Below the pieces are notes generated by a model. That model saw only the letters and a list, made by a program, of their open reading frames with translations. It searched no databases and was not told the DNA's origin. A program made the translations under genes and the position numbers. 56,064 bases of DNA from an uncultured Acetatifactor sp. (lineage in GTDB: Bacteria > Bacillota > Clostridia > Lachnospirales > Lachnospiraceae): assembly GCA_910577665.1 (NCBI GenBank), contig CAJTOJ010000025.1, positions 1 to 56,064 on the forward strand. The letters run 5' to 3'. Positions 26,704 to 35,132 of the stretch are shown here, piece by piece. Position 1 is the stretch's first letter, and each line of letters begins with the position of its first letter.

Positions 26704-26742
26704 GAGAAAAGCAATCTGCAACAGGCAGGTTGCTTTTCTTTC
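26704..26742. terminator. Bidirectional terminator between convergent genes
   Basis: AGAAAAGCAA pairs with TTGCTTTTCT, with an additional inner CTG/CAG pairing. The T-rich arms on both strands suit termination of the NhaC gene and of the convergent AraC gene. Confidence 0.7.
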
Positions 26743-26794
26743 TGCTCCGATTTGCACCGTGATTCCATTCTGCCCGGTTTGGTCTGCCTGGCAG

Positions 26795-27676
26795 TTATCT
26801 CCACTGTTGCCGGTAAGCCAGCGGGGTAAGACCGGTGCGTTTCTGAAACTGTCTGATGAAATGGCTGACATGGTTCATCCCGCAGGCAAAAGTGATTTCA
26901 TTTACTGTTTTGTCGGAATATTTCAACAGTTCTGTGGCATAGTTTATCCGTACGTCCAACAGCAGTTCATGAATGGTGGTTCCGGTATACTTTTTGAATT
27001 CTCTGGACAGGTGGTATTTGCTGACACCAATGCGGGAAGCCAGATGATCCAGAGAGAGATCTGCCTGGAAGTTCTGTTCTATTTCCTTTAGGATACCACG
27101 GATATAATCCGGCATACCAGAGGGCACCATGTCACCATTGAGACGCAGCAGTAGCAGTTCGGTCAGAAGTTCCACGATCAGACGGGAGGTGATGGCCTCT
27201 GTAAACCTGTCTCTTTTCTGGTTCAGAGACAGGATCTGCCGCAGGGTATCTTCAAACAGGACAGGCTGCTTTGGCAGAAAGGGGGACACTTCGGCAGGGT
27301 AAATCTGCTCATAGTAATCCCGGGAACTGCTGCCATAAAAGTGAAGCCACAGAAATCCCCAATGCCCACCAGGAGGGCACCGGTAGTAGTGATATAACAT
27401 GCAGTCAATCAGAATGACACTGCCTGTGGGAAGAGCGAAGGTTTTTCCCTGGTAATCAATCAGGCCGCTGCCCGAAAAAGTGTAAAGTATAAGAAAGGAA
27501 TGTAGCTTCTGCCGTTCCGTGAAGAAATCCTCTCCCACTTCAGAATACCCGATACCCTGTGTGTAGTAAAAGGTTTTGATGGCCGTATGGCTCAAAGCCA
27601 GGACGGGATGGACGGATTCTTCCGACCAGGCGGGGGAATAGCGTTCTATAAACCCGTTTCCAGGCAAACGATTCAT
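26795..27676 (-). CDS. AraC-family regulator with cupin sensor domain
   Basis: The 293-residue regulator has an N-terminal cupin-like ligand domain (about 25-150: LILYTFSGSGLIDYQGKTF, GSVILIDCMLYHYYRCPPG). The C-terminal double helix-turn-helix contains LDHLASRIGVSKYHLSREFK and VNEITFACGMNHVSHFIRQF, ending GLTPLAYRQQWR. Such proteins usually activate sugar uptake operons. It is divergent from the LplB/LplC/LplA-type operon starting at 27867 and is the obvious candidate regulator of it. The start at 27676 is taken because AAAGGAGACC lies upstream; a start at 27751 would lie in the shared promoter region. Confidence 0.85.
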   Translation of the reverse strand: MNRLPGNGFIERYSPAWSEESVHPVLALSHTAIKTFYYTQGIGYSEVGEDFFTERQKLHSFLILYTFSGSGLIDYQGKTFALPTGSVILIDCMLYHYYRCPPGGHWGFLWLHFYGSSSRDYYEQIYPAEVSPFLPKQPVLFEDTLRQILSLNQKRDRFTEAITSRLIVELLTELLLLRLNGDMVPSGMPDYIRGILKEIEQNFQADLSLDHLASRIGVSKYHLSREFKKYTGTTIHELLLDVRINYATELLKYSDKTVNEITFACGMNHVSHFIRQFQKRTGLTPLAYRQQWR

Positions 27677-27866
27677 CCTTACAGGTCTCCTTTCTGCAAA
27701 AACGGTGCCGAGCAAGAAAATGCTATTTTGTAGCAAGCATCGGTGATGCAATGTGTTAGAATAGATTATATAATATGTTTGTCCAGGTTACAATTAAATG
27801 TTAAAAACAGGATTCTGGAAAGGTTTTCCAGGTCTGTAGCCCATGGCTGGTGGAAGAGGGTTGATC

Positions 27867-28802
27867 ATGAAAAAACAGGTAGGATCGGACATTATCAGGA
27901 AATCTTTTGGCTATCGGATGAAAAAGTACCGGTGGCTGCTTCTGATGGCAGTAGTGCCTCTTGTATATATATTTGTTTTTCACTACATTCCGATTTTCTG
28001 GGGAATTCTCATCTCCCTGAAAGACATGAAGGTGGGGAGCACCATCGGGGCAGCGCCCTGGGTAGGGCTAGACAATTACAGGGAGATCCTGCGCAACCCG
28101 GAGATCCTGAAGCTGTTGAAGAATACCCTGCGGATCAGTATCCTAAGCCTTGTTTTTGGCTTCCTGCCACCTATTTTCTTAACGATCCTGATTTTTGACC
28201 TGCGCAGTGCGGTGTACAAAAAGCTGGCACAGACTCTTGTCTATATTCCCCACTTTTTTTCCTGGGTGATTATATATGGGATTGTATTTGCGTTTTTCTC
28301 CGGACAGGGCTTTGTGAATGGTATCATTACCGGCTTGGGGGGGAGGGCTGTGGATTTCCTGACATCCAGGCAGGCTTTTGTGCCCCTGCTGGTAGGGTCC
28401 AATATCTGGAAAGAATGCGGGTGGTCCACGATTCTCTATTTTGCAGCTCTGACAGGGGTGAATCCGGATCTGTATGATGCGGCGAAAATTGACGGAGCCG
28501 GACCACTGGCCCGGATTAGGGCAGTGACCCTTCCCGCCATGCTGCCGGTGATTACGTTTTCCTTGATCATGGCAGTGGGCGGCATCCTTGGGACAAATTT
28601 CGAGCAGATCCTGCTATTCTATAACCCGGCTGTCTACGAGGTGGGAGATGTGCTGGATACCTGGGTATACAGGGTGGGACTGGGGAAAATGCAATATAGC
28701 ATTGGTTCTGCAGTGGGTATGATGAAAGCCGTGGTGGGGGTGACGCTGACGGTTATAGCCAATGCCGTATCAAGGAAAGTGGCAGGGCGCAGTCTGTTCT
28801 GA
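27867..28802 (+). CDS. Carbohydrate ABC transporter permease (LplB type)
   Basis: The 311-residue membrane protein has six hydrophobic helices. The ABC permease loop YDAAKIDGAGPLARIRAVTL (EAA-like) contacts the ATPase. The N-terminus MKKQVGSDIIRKSFGY is cytoplasmic, and the first helix LLLMAVVPLVYIFVFHYIPI is typical of LplB/YtcP-partner permeases for polysaccharide-derived sugars. AGAGGG precedes the ATG. It is first in a run with the second permease and the binding lipoprotein. No ATPase gene is present, as usual where a shared MsmK-type ATPase is used. Confidence 0.88.
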   Translation: MKKQVGSDIIRKSFGYRMKKYRWLLLMAVVPLVYIFVFHYIPIFWGILISLKDMKVGSTIGAAPWVGLDNYREILRNPEILKLLKNTLRISILSLVFGFLPPIFLTILIFDLRSAVYKKLAQTLVYIPHFFSWVIIYGIVFAFFSGQGFVNGIITGLGGRAVDFLTSRQAFVPLLVGSNIWKECGWSTILYFAALTGVNPDLYDAAKIDGAGPLARIRAVTLPAMLPVITFSLIMAVGGILGTNFEQILLFYNPAVYEVGDVLDTWVYRVGLGKMQYSIGSAVGMMKAVVGVTLTVIANAVSRKVAGRSLF

Positions 28803-28886
28803 GGACAGGGATGCAGCAGGAAGGGCTTTGATGCGGGCAACAGGAAGACAGAGATGGCAACATGGGAGCAGAAAGGGTGATATGAA

Positions 28887-29789
28887 ATGAAGAAAAAGCG
28901 AGAGCACAGCAGAAGAAAAATGTCCGGCCAGGAATTGGGGTATCAGATCGTAATCAACGGGATCATGGCATTGGTGCTATTGGCCTGCGTAGTGCCCTTC
29001 CTGTATGTGGTGGGTATGTCTCTGAGTTCCAAAGGGGAGATGATTGACAGGAATTTCTTCATCCTTTTTCCCAGAAAGCCCATCCTGGAGGCTTATACTT
29101 ACGTGATGAGGAACAGCGGATTCTGGCACGGTCTTCTGGTAACGGTGCTGCGAACTGCACTGGGTGTGTCGGCTTCTCTGGTATTCCCGGTGATTCTGGG
29201 ATATATATTATCCAAGAAGGACATTCCATTCAGGAAACCCATGATGCTTTACCTGCTGATTACCATGCTCCTTGGTGGCGGACTGATTCCAGGATATCTG
29301 CTGATGCGGGACCTGCATCTGCTGAACAGTTTCTGGGTGTATGTGATACCGGCATTCGGCAATATATATGGCATCCTGGTGGTAAAAATGTTCGTGGAGG
29401 AGCTTCCGTTGGATCTGCTGGAGTCCGCAGAACTGGATGGGGCCTCTGAAATGCAGAAACTGGTGTATATTGCCATGCCCTTGTTAAAACCGACTTTGTG
29501 TGCATTGGGGCTGTTCTCCGCGGTGGGACAGTGGAATGACTGGTTTAGTGCGCTTATCTATGTACGGAATCCGGAGCTGTTTCCAGTGCAGCTAATCATT
29601 CGGAATCTGTTCAACCAGTCTATTGTGCCAGATCCCACTAAAATGAACACTTCCTATTATGCCACCTTTACGCCGGAGTCGGTGAAGATGGCCAGTGTGG
29701 TACTGGCAGTACTGCCTATTCTGGGTGTATATCCTTTTCTCCAGAAATATTTTATCTATGGGATGTACACAGGGGCAGTGAAGGGCTGA
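28887..29789 (+). CDS. Carbohydrate ABC transporter permease (LplC/YtcP type)
   Basis: The 300-residue membrane protein has six helices. It starts GQELGYQIVINGIMALVLLA and has the EAA-type loop LLESAELDGASEMQKLVYIA before SAVGQWNDWFSALIYV. It ends QKYFIYGMYTGAVKG, the characteristic tail of this permease group. It forms the heterodimeric channel with the gene before it. The gap of 84 bases contains a ribosome binding site (AGAAAGGGTGA). The binding lipoprotein gene follows after 89 bases. Confidence 0.9.
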   Translation: MKKKREHSRRKMSGQELGYQIVINGIMALVLLACVVPFLYVVGMSLSSKGEMIDRNFFILFPRKPILEAYTYVMRNSGFWHGLLVTVLRTALGVSASLVFPVILGYILSKKDIPFRKPMMLYLLITMLLGGGLIPGYLLMRDLHLLNSFWVYVIPAFGNIYGILVVKMFVEELPLDLLESAELDGASEMQKLVYIAMPLLKPTLCALGLFSAVGQWNDWFSALIYVRNPELFPVQLIIRNLFNQSIVPDPTKMNTSYYATFTPESVKMASVVLAVLPILGVYPFLQKYFIYGMYTGAVKG

Positions 29790-29878
29790 GTCACAAAAAA
29801 GCAGGAAGGCTGCCTGGACAGCTGAAGGCGGGCATAAGTTAAGAGCCCCACAAGAAAAAGAAGAAGGAGAAAGGAACT

Positions 29879-31657
29879 ATGAGAAAAAAACACAACAAAA
29901 AAACAGGCTCTCTATATTTGATGACAATGGCGGTGACCGTATGTGCCCTGGCGGGATGTGGGCAGGAGAGGGCGGATGGAAAGGAAAGTACCCCTCTATC
30001 TGCCGGAGGGGATGATACAGAAAAAACCACGGCTGCCCCGGAAGAGCAGACCGGGCCTGGGATAACAGGAAGCCATGTGGTACCTTTTGAGGAAATCGTA
30101 TTTCCTGAGTCCCAGCCATCGCAGCCCACCTGGGCAGAGGAGGATTACTGGGATTATGATGATATGAGTGTTCATTATGACCTGGAGTTCTTCCTGCATG
30201 ATTATGGAGTTCCAGCCTTGAAGCCGGAAGAGGATCCGATTTGCCAGTGGCTGAATGAGAAGTTCAATGTGAATATTACCATTACTACCTGCGGAAATGC
30301 AGACCTGGAACAGGTACTTTCCACCAGACTGTCCGGCAATGATTTTCCGGATCTGTTCATGATACCCTCCCAAAGCTACGGATTTTCCCTGGGGGAACAA
30401 GGGCTGGTGGTGGATGCCAGACAGATGTATCCTTATCTTCCACAGACCCGCAAGTTCGTAACGGATACTATGATCAAATGGTCCACCCAGGAGTCCGGTG
30501 TCATTCCTTTTTTCACCCGGTATGCCATTCAGGACAGCGATACCTGGAATTTCTTCATCCGGCAGGACTGGCTGGATAACCTGGATCTGGATATGCCCAC
30601 TACCATTGAAGAATACAAGAAAGTGGCACATGCTTTCACTTATGAGGATCCGGACCAGAATGGCAAGGATGACACTTACTTTATGATTGGTGCAGGCGGT
30701 GGGGAGTCTCTGGGGATGGTGGCCAATTTCGTATCCTGGTTCGGCAATCCCTCTGTACATGCCCAGGACGGTGTCCTGGTGTCTCCCATGCTGGACGGGA
30801 CCATGAAAGAGTTCTATGGCTTTGTGTGTGAACTGTACCAGGACGGGGTATTTGCACCAGACTGGTACACCATTGACTGGTCTACTGGAACTTCCTACAC
30901 CATGGGGGATCGTGTGGGTATGCTCAATTATCCCATCAATTCCCTGTACCAGGAATATAAAGCAGCCCACAACGAGGATTGGGATTCGGTGAGGGTGTGG
31001 TCTGCCCTGCCATCCTTGCCGGAGGGCGCCAGGGGATTTGCAGGGGGAGCGCCCGGTTACATGTGGGCGGTGGCCAAGTCCAATGTAGAGGATGATCCGG
31101 GCAAATTGCTGAGGATCCTCCATATCATGGATTCCGTCTGCCTGGGCGGCGATGCCTATCTACAGACCATCAAGGATGGCGGTAATGAAGTATTTGATGA
31201 CTATAACGAAGACATCAGACAATACAATGACGATGGAACCTGGATGGCGTACCAGGCCCAGAATCATCCCTGCACCACAGGACAATATGGCCCTGGCTGG
31301 GAACCTATGGGAATCTGGCAGGTACTGGGATTGACTACCAAATGGGAGGTGGAATATATCCCGGAGGACATGGAAGATGCCCAGAAACGTTACATGGAGA
31401 AGAAGACGGCTGACAGTATCACCATCTCTTCCTATGACAGATGGCCAAACGATGCCCTGCTGTGCAGTGTGCCCGGGGATATTGCGCCGAACCTGCATGA
31501 GTTTGAACAGGCCCAGGAGTATAAATTTGTCACTGGGGAGCGCAGCCTGGATGAGTGGGATGTCTATGTCCGGGAATGGCTGGAACAGGGAGGCCGGGAG
31601 GTACTGAAGGCCCAGGCGGAGAAGCTGGGGGTAGAATTGCCGGATATTGCAAAATAA
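29879..31657 (+). CDS. Extracellular solute-binding lipoprotein (LplA type)
   Basis: The 592-residue protein has a lysine-rich N-terminus and lipobox LAGC (Cys near residue 23), a Thr/Glu-rich linker, and then a large two-lobe binding domain: EDPICQWLNEKFNVNITITT, GNDFPDLFMIPSQSYGF, FFIRQDWLDNLDLDMPTT. The length is that of LplA-type proteins for oligosaccharides, clearly longer than maltose-binding types. It captures sugar outside the membrane and delivers it to the two upstream permeases. AGGAGAAAGG precedes the ATG. The next gene follows after 109 bases in the same direction. Confidence 0.9.
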   Translation: MRKKHNKKTGSLYLMTMAVTVCALAGCGQERADGKESTPLSAGGDDTEKTTAAPEEQTGPGITGSHVVPFEEIVFPESQPSQPTWAEEDYWDYDDMSVHYDLEFFLHDYGVPALKPEEDPICQWLNEKFNVNITITTCGNADLEQVLSTRLSGNDFPDLFMIPSQSYGFSLGEQGLVVDARQMYPYLPQTRKFVTDTMIKWSTQESGVIPFFTRYAIQDSDTWNFFIRQDWLDNLDLDMPTTIEEYKKVAHAFTYEDPDQNGKDDTYFMIGAGGGESLGMVANFVSWFGNPSVHAQDGVLVSPMLDGTMKEFYGFVCELYQDGVFAPDWYTIDWSTGTSYTMGDRVGMLNYPINSLYQEYKAAHNEDWDSVRVWSALPSLPEGARGFAGGAPGYMWAVAKSNVEDDPGKLLRILHIMDSVCLGGDAYLQTIKDGGNEVFDDYNEDIRQYNDDGTWMAYQAQNHPCTTGQYGPGWEPMGIWQVLGLTTKWEVEYIPEDMEDAQKRYMEKKTADSITISSYDRWPNDALLCSVPGDIAPNLHEFEQAQEYKFVTGERSLDEWDVYVREWLEQGGREVLKAQAEKLGVELPDIAK

Positions 31658-31766
31658 GGCTGTGTCCGGCAGGCGTTCCATACAACCTGGACGCATTCCT
31701 GGACTGGGTGCCGCAGGAAGTCTGTGTGGAGCGTGGAGAAAAGAAAGCGAGGGCCGATACTTGGAT

Positions 31767-33398
31767 ATGAAATATTGTGTGGCAATTATGGGATCGCCCC
31801 AGCATCCGGAATGTGAATGGTCTGAAGAGAACCTGGCAGAGCTATGGGAACTGGGATTCCGGTCCATACAGCTGAATATCGCCTGGGGAGACAGACCGGG
31901 CGATGAACCTTTGAACCTGGAGGATGTGCTGGAATTACAGGAGCAGGAGGCCAAAAGCAGGGAGCTGGCGGTACATAGAAGGGAAAAGATCAAGGAACGG
32001 GTCAGACTGTGCAGACAGTTTGGATTTCGCACCATTCTGCATTTTGGCGCACCCTACAATGGGCAGGAGGCCTATGCAGGCATCCCTCCCAGACAGTGCA
32101 TCAGCGATCCCGGGGTGGTTGGACGTTACAGGGAGCTATTGGAGGAACTGGGCAGACAGATTCCGGGAATTGATGACATTCTGGTCTATACTTATGACCA
32201 GGATGCATGGCTTTGCAGTGAATTTACAGGCTGCTTAAGATGCAGGGGTGTGGCATTGCATAACAGGCTTCCCGGCTTTCTGGATGCTTTGTGCGGCAAA
32301 TGGCGCCAGATCAGCCCGGAGGGTATTCTGTGGTGGGAACCCTGGGAACTGTCTGCAGGACAGGTGCTGAAGACTGTGGAGAGCCTGTCAGGACCGAACT
32401 TTGGGATCATGGCTCATTCCAATATTGGGGAAGTACAGAAGACCCGGCCCAGTGACCTCTGGCTCCGGAATATGGCGGGATTATGTGGGAAAAAGGGAAT
32501 TCCCCTGGTGGTCGAGCTGTTTCTGGCAGAATGCAGTGAGGAAACCCAGCCCCTATCCAGGGTACCAGCACCAGGACTGACTTATTCCCAGATCAAGGCA
32601 GTGACAGAACTGGAAGGAGTGGTGGGGATCAAGGAATACTATGGCCTGCTGCCGGGGACCAACGATCCGTGCCTGGGAATGGTGGGGGTGATGCTGGAAA
32701 ATCCAGGGGCAGGCAAAGACACCTGTCTGTGGAGACTTGCAGAACCTTATGGGAAAAAAGCAGGGGATGTAGTGCTTTTCTGGAAAAGTGTGGAAGAAGG
32801 CTATCTGCTATACCCCTGGGACGTAAGCTGGTTTGCCAGGGAAATCGGCAAGGCAGATGTGGATCATGGCTGGGGCGGCGCTTATATCCGGGGACAGCAG
32901 TGTGATACCCCCAGCTGGGATTCTACCAGACATGGGATTTTCATGAAGACGGACAATGGTCCGTCCCATCCCTGGATGCTGGAAGATGTAGGCCTGCGCT
33001 GTATGATGGCGGCGGAAGTGCTGAGGGATGCATCTTCCAGGGCGGCCTGCCTGGCGGAAGAAGCAGAGGAATCCCGGAAGGTCCAGTTTGAGGAGGCAGC
33101 AAAGAGCCTGGAACAGTTTTACCGGGTATGTGTAAGCTATGCCCTGCACCTTAGGGAGACCAATGTGGCCATGCTGCTTCGGGAAGACCTGCGCTGCGGC
33201 AGGAACCTACAGGAAAGCCTTGTGGCAGAGATGGGCGAGTTGCTGGCAGCCGATGAGGAGAACCAGGGGTATACAGGACGGGTGGTAAACATTGCTTCCG
33301 CGTGGCGGGAGGATCCGGTAAGCTGGCTGCACCTATATCTGCTGCCCGTCATGGAAGAGAGGCTGGAGAAAGGGGCTTTCACGCTGACAACAAGGTGA
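31767..33398 (+). CDS. Uncharacterised TIM-barrel-like protein, sugar-importer partner
   Basis: The 543-residue soluble protein has no signal peptide, so it acts in the cytoplasm. It shows barrel-like alternation of short strands and helices with clustered acidic and aromatic residues: LGFRSIQLNIAWGD, GFRTILHFGAPYNG, DDILVYTYDQDAWLCSEFTG, GILWWEPWELSAG, IPLVVELFLAECSEE and VVGIKEYYGLLPG. CLRC after the fourth may bind metal. These are features of glycoside-hydrolase-like barrels, but I cannot assign a family. As the last gene of the importer operon it most likely acts on the imported sugar. A terminator follows at 33481. Confidence 0.65.
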   Translation: MKYCVAIMGSPQHPECEWSEENLAELWELGFRSIQLNIAWGDRPGDEPLNLEDVLELQEQEAKSRELAVHRREKIKERVRLCRQFGFRTILHFGAPYNGQEAYAGIPPRQCISDPGVVGRYRELLEELGRQIPGIDDILVYTYDQDAWLCSEFTGCLRCRGVALHNRLPGFLDALCGKWRQISPEGILWWEPWELSAGQVLKTVESLSGPNFGIMAHSNIGEVQKTRPSDLWLRNMAGLCGKKGIPLVVELFLAECSEETQPLSRVPAPGLTYSQIKAVTELEGVVGIKEYYGLLPGTNDPCLGMVGVMLENPGAGKDTCLWRLAEPYGKKAGDVVLFWKSVEEGYLLYPWDVSWFAREIGKADVDHGWGGAYIRGQQCDTPSWDSTRHGIFMKTDNGPSHPWMLEDVGLRCMMAAEVLRDASSRAACLAEEAEESRKVQFEEAAKSLEQFYRVCVSYALHLRETNVAMLLREDLRCGRNLQESLVAEMGELLAADEENQGYTGRVVNIASAWREDPVSWLHLYLLPVMEERLEKGAFTLTTR

Positions 33399-33480
33399 GA
33401 AAGGAAAATATACATCTACCGCAAAGAACTATAGTGCTATTGTAGATACATCTCAAAAAACATAATCCATACGATGTTGG

Positions 33481-33510
33481 GGACAGCCTCTGGGAGGCTG
33501 TCCTTTTTCG
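33481..33510 (+). terminator. Rho-independent terminator
   Basis: GGACAGCCTC and GAGGCTGTCC form a 10-bp stem with a TGG loop, followed by TTTTT. It ends the importer operon. The rest of 33399-33642 shows no gene. Confidence 0.9.
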
Positions 33511-33642
33511 ATGCAATTATTATGCAAATCCCTGGTAGAATGAACAATACTTATATTTCAGAGAGGTAAAAGGAGTCATACACAATGGCACAGACCGGTT
33601 CGGATCTGATAATGGTTAAATACGGCAGAAACGGAGGACGGG

Positions 33643-34836
33643 ATGAACAGGAGCGGACAAAGAGACAGGCATGGGAGGGGGCTTGGGGCAGATCCCGGAA
33701 GGAGTATGGGGACAGCAGGGAGGGAAGGAACCGGCAGAATGTTGCGGGGAATTGTGTACACCATGGTTTGTGCCATATCCTGCGGGATATGCCTTACAGC
33801 CTGCGCAAACAGAGAGACGGGAGAGCAGGTCTGGGAGACACTTGCGAAAGAGGAGACACCGGACATAAACGAGACTGATACCTCAAACGAGGCTGGTGCT
33901 GCAAACGGGACTGATACCTCGAACGAAGCTGGCGCTGCAAACGGGACAGATGCCATAAACGAAGCAGGTGCCACAAAAGAGAACCAGGGGGAGATGGGGG
34001 ACGGGACTCGGGACGCAGGAGGAGAGGCTTCTCCCAATGCAAAGCAACAGACGCAGATGCAGGAGAATGAAGAGATTTTTGTGCACCTGGCACAGGAAGC
34101 GGGCCTGGAACCTGGGGAATGGGAAAGTTGTTTCCAGAGACTGTGCCAGGATGATATTTTTGCAGGCGGGGATCTGGAACTTGTGGATTTTATCCTGGAA
34201 GACCTGGATGAAAACGGCCAGGAGGACATGGTAGTCATGGTTCAGAACCCGGATGCCTTATTTGTGTATGGCACGGGCTGTGTGTATTTCTATATGAATG
34301 AGGATGCGCCCTATTGCTTCCTGGATGAGGAGTTCCCCTTTTTCTTCCAGGTGGATCTGTCCAGCGGGGATCTGGACGGTGATGGCAATGTGGAGATCGT
34401 ATTCGGGGCACAGGGTACCGGAAACGGTGGGGCCGGGGACTGGCATTACAGGCTCCTTACATACAAGGATCATACCATGGAATGGATGGAACTGCCCTCT
34501 GATTCCTATGAGACAGAGGAGAGGGGGATCAGGATCCAGGTGATCCAGGAGACAAAGAAGGACACCTACAGCGCCTATTGTCCAGTCCTGGAGGAGACCC
34601 TTACCTTTACATCACAGAACGCCAAAAAGCCGGAAAAGCAGGCCATGGAAGTGGGAGGAAACTGCAGGGGCTTCTACCAGGTGGAATGTGTGGAGTATGA
34701 AGGAAGGTATGCCTTGAAGGCCGCGGAATATCTCTTTGGGGAGGGCGGTATTGTGCACGGGGTGGGAGCAGCCTGGTTTGTCTTTGTCTGGGACGGGGAA
34801 TGGCGCATTGCCAAGTGGTGGGTCGAACCATGGTAA
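33643..34836 (+). CDS. Putative lipoprotein with repeat linker
   Basis: The protein has up to 397 residues. A hydrophobic stretch (RGIVYTMVCAISCGICLTAC) ends in a lipobox-like LTAC. If the ATG at 33741 is used this is a normal lipoprotein signal; the ATG at 33643, with GGAGGACGGG before it, would add 33 basic residues. A linker of three 12-residue repeats (TDTSNEAGAANG type) follows. The folded part has two Asp-rich strands, DLDENGQEDMVVMVQ and DLDGDGNVEIVFGAQGTGN, like calcium-binding FG-GAP/VCBS loops. The function is unknown; it is probably surface-anchored. It lies between two operons and appears to be on its own. Confidence 0.6.
   Translation: MNRSGQRDRHGRGLGADPGRSMGTAGREGTGRMLRGIVYTMVCAISCGICLTACANRETGEQVWETLAKEETPDINETDTSNEAGAANGTDTSNEAGAANGTDAINEAGATKENQGEMGDGTRDAGGEASPNAKQQTQMQENEEIFVHLAQEAGLEPGEWESCFQRLCQDDIFAGGDLELVDFILEDLDENGQEDMVVMVQNPDALFVYGTGCVYFYMNEDAPYCFLDEEFPFFFQVDLSSGDLDGDGNVEIVFGAQGTGNGGAGDWHYRLLTYKDHTMEWMELPSDSYETEERGIRIQVIQETKKDTYSAYCPVLEETLTFTSQNAKKPEKQAMEVGGNCRGFYQVECVEYEGRYALKAAEYLFGEGGIVHGVGAAWFVFVWDGEWRIAKWWVEPW
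33874..33981 (+). repeat. Three 36-bp in-frame tandem repeats
   Basis: Units begin at 33874, 33910 and 33946, with the pattern ACTGATACCTCAAACGAGGC then TGGTGCTGCAAACGGG. The third is diverged. They encode the linker of the lipoprotein gene and are in frame, so copy number could change without breaking it. Confidence 0.75.
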
Positions 34837-35132
34837 AACGGCCGGGGCTCCGGGGGCAGAGTTTGCTGGGGATGTGGCTTTACGACAGGGGGAACATGTG
34901 ATGGCGGGATATTTTAAGATGCTGGTTGCCGTGGAAAGACAGGATCCGGAACAGATTTTACAACTACGGCACAACTTCGACACAGGTATTTGACATATTC
35001 CTGTTACCATACGGAAGGAAGAAAACAAGGGAACCGGACAGGACAGGATGATGGAGCATCCCCTGCCGGAAGCAGGTGGGAGGACATGTCTCCTGCTGTA
35101 CCAGGGATCCCGGGAAAGGTGGTAAACAACGT

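Noticed and set aside
29996..31123. 375-codon minus-strand frame inside the LplA-type gene
   Set aside because: It is a shadow of a clear lipoprotein gene within a plus-strand operon.
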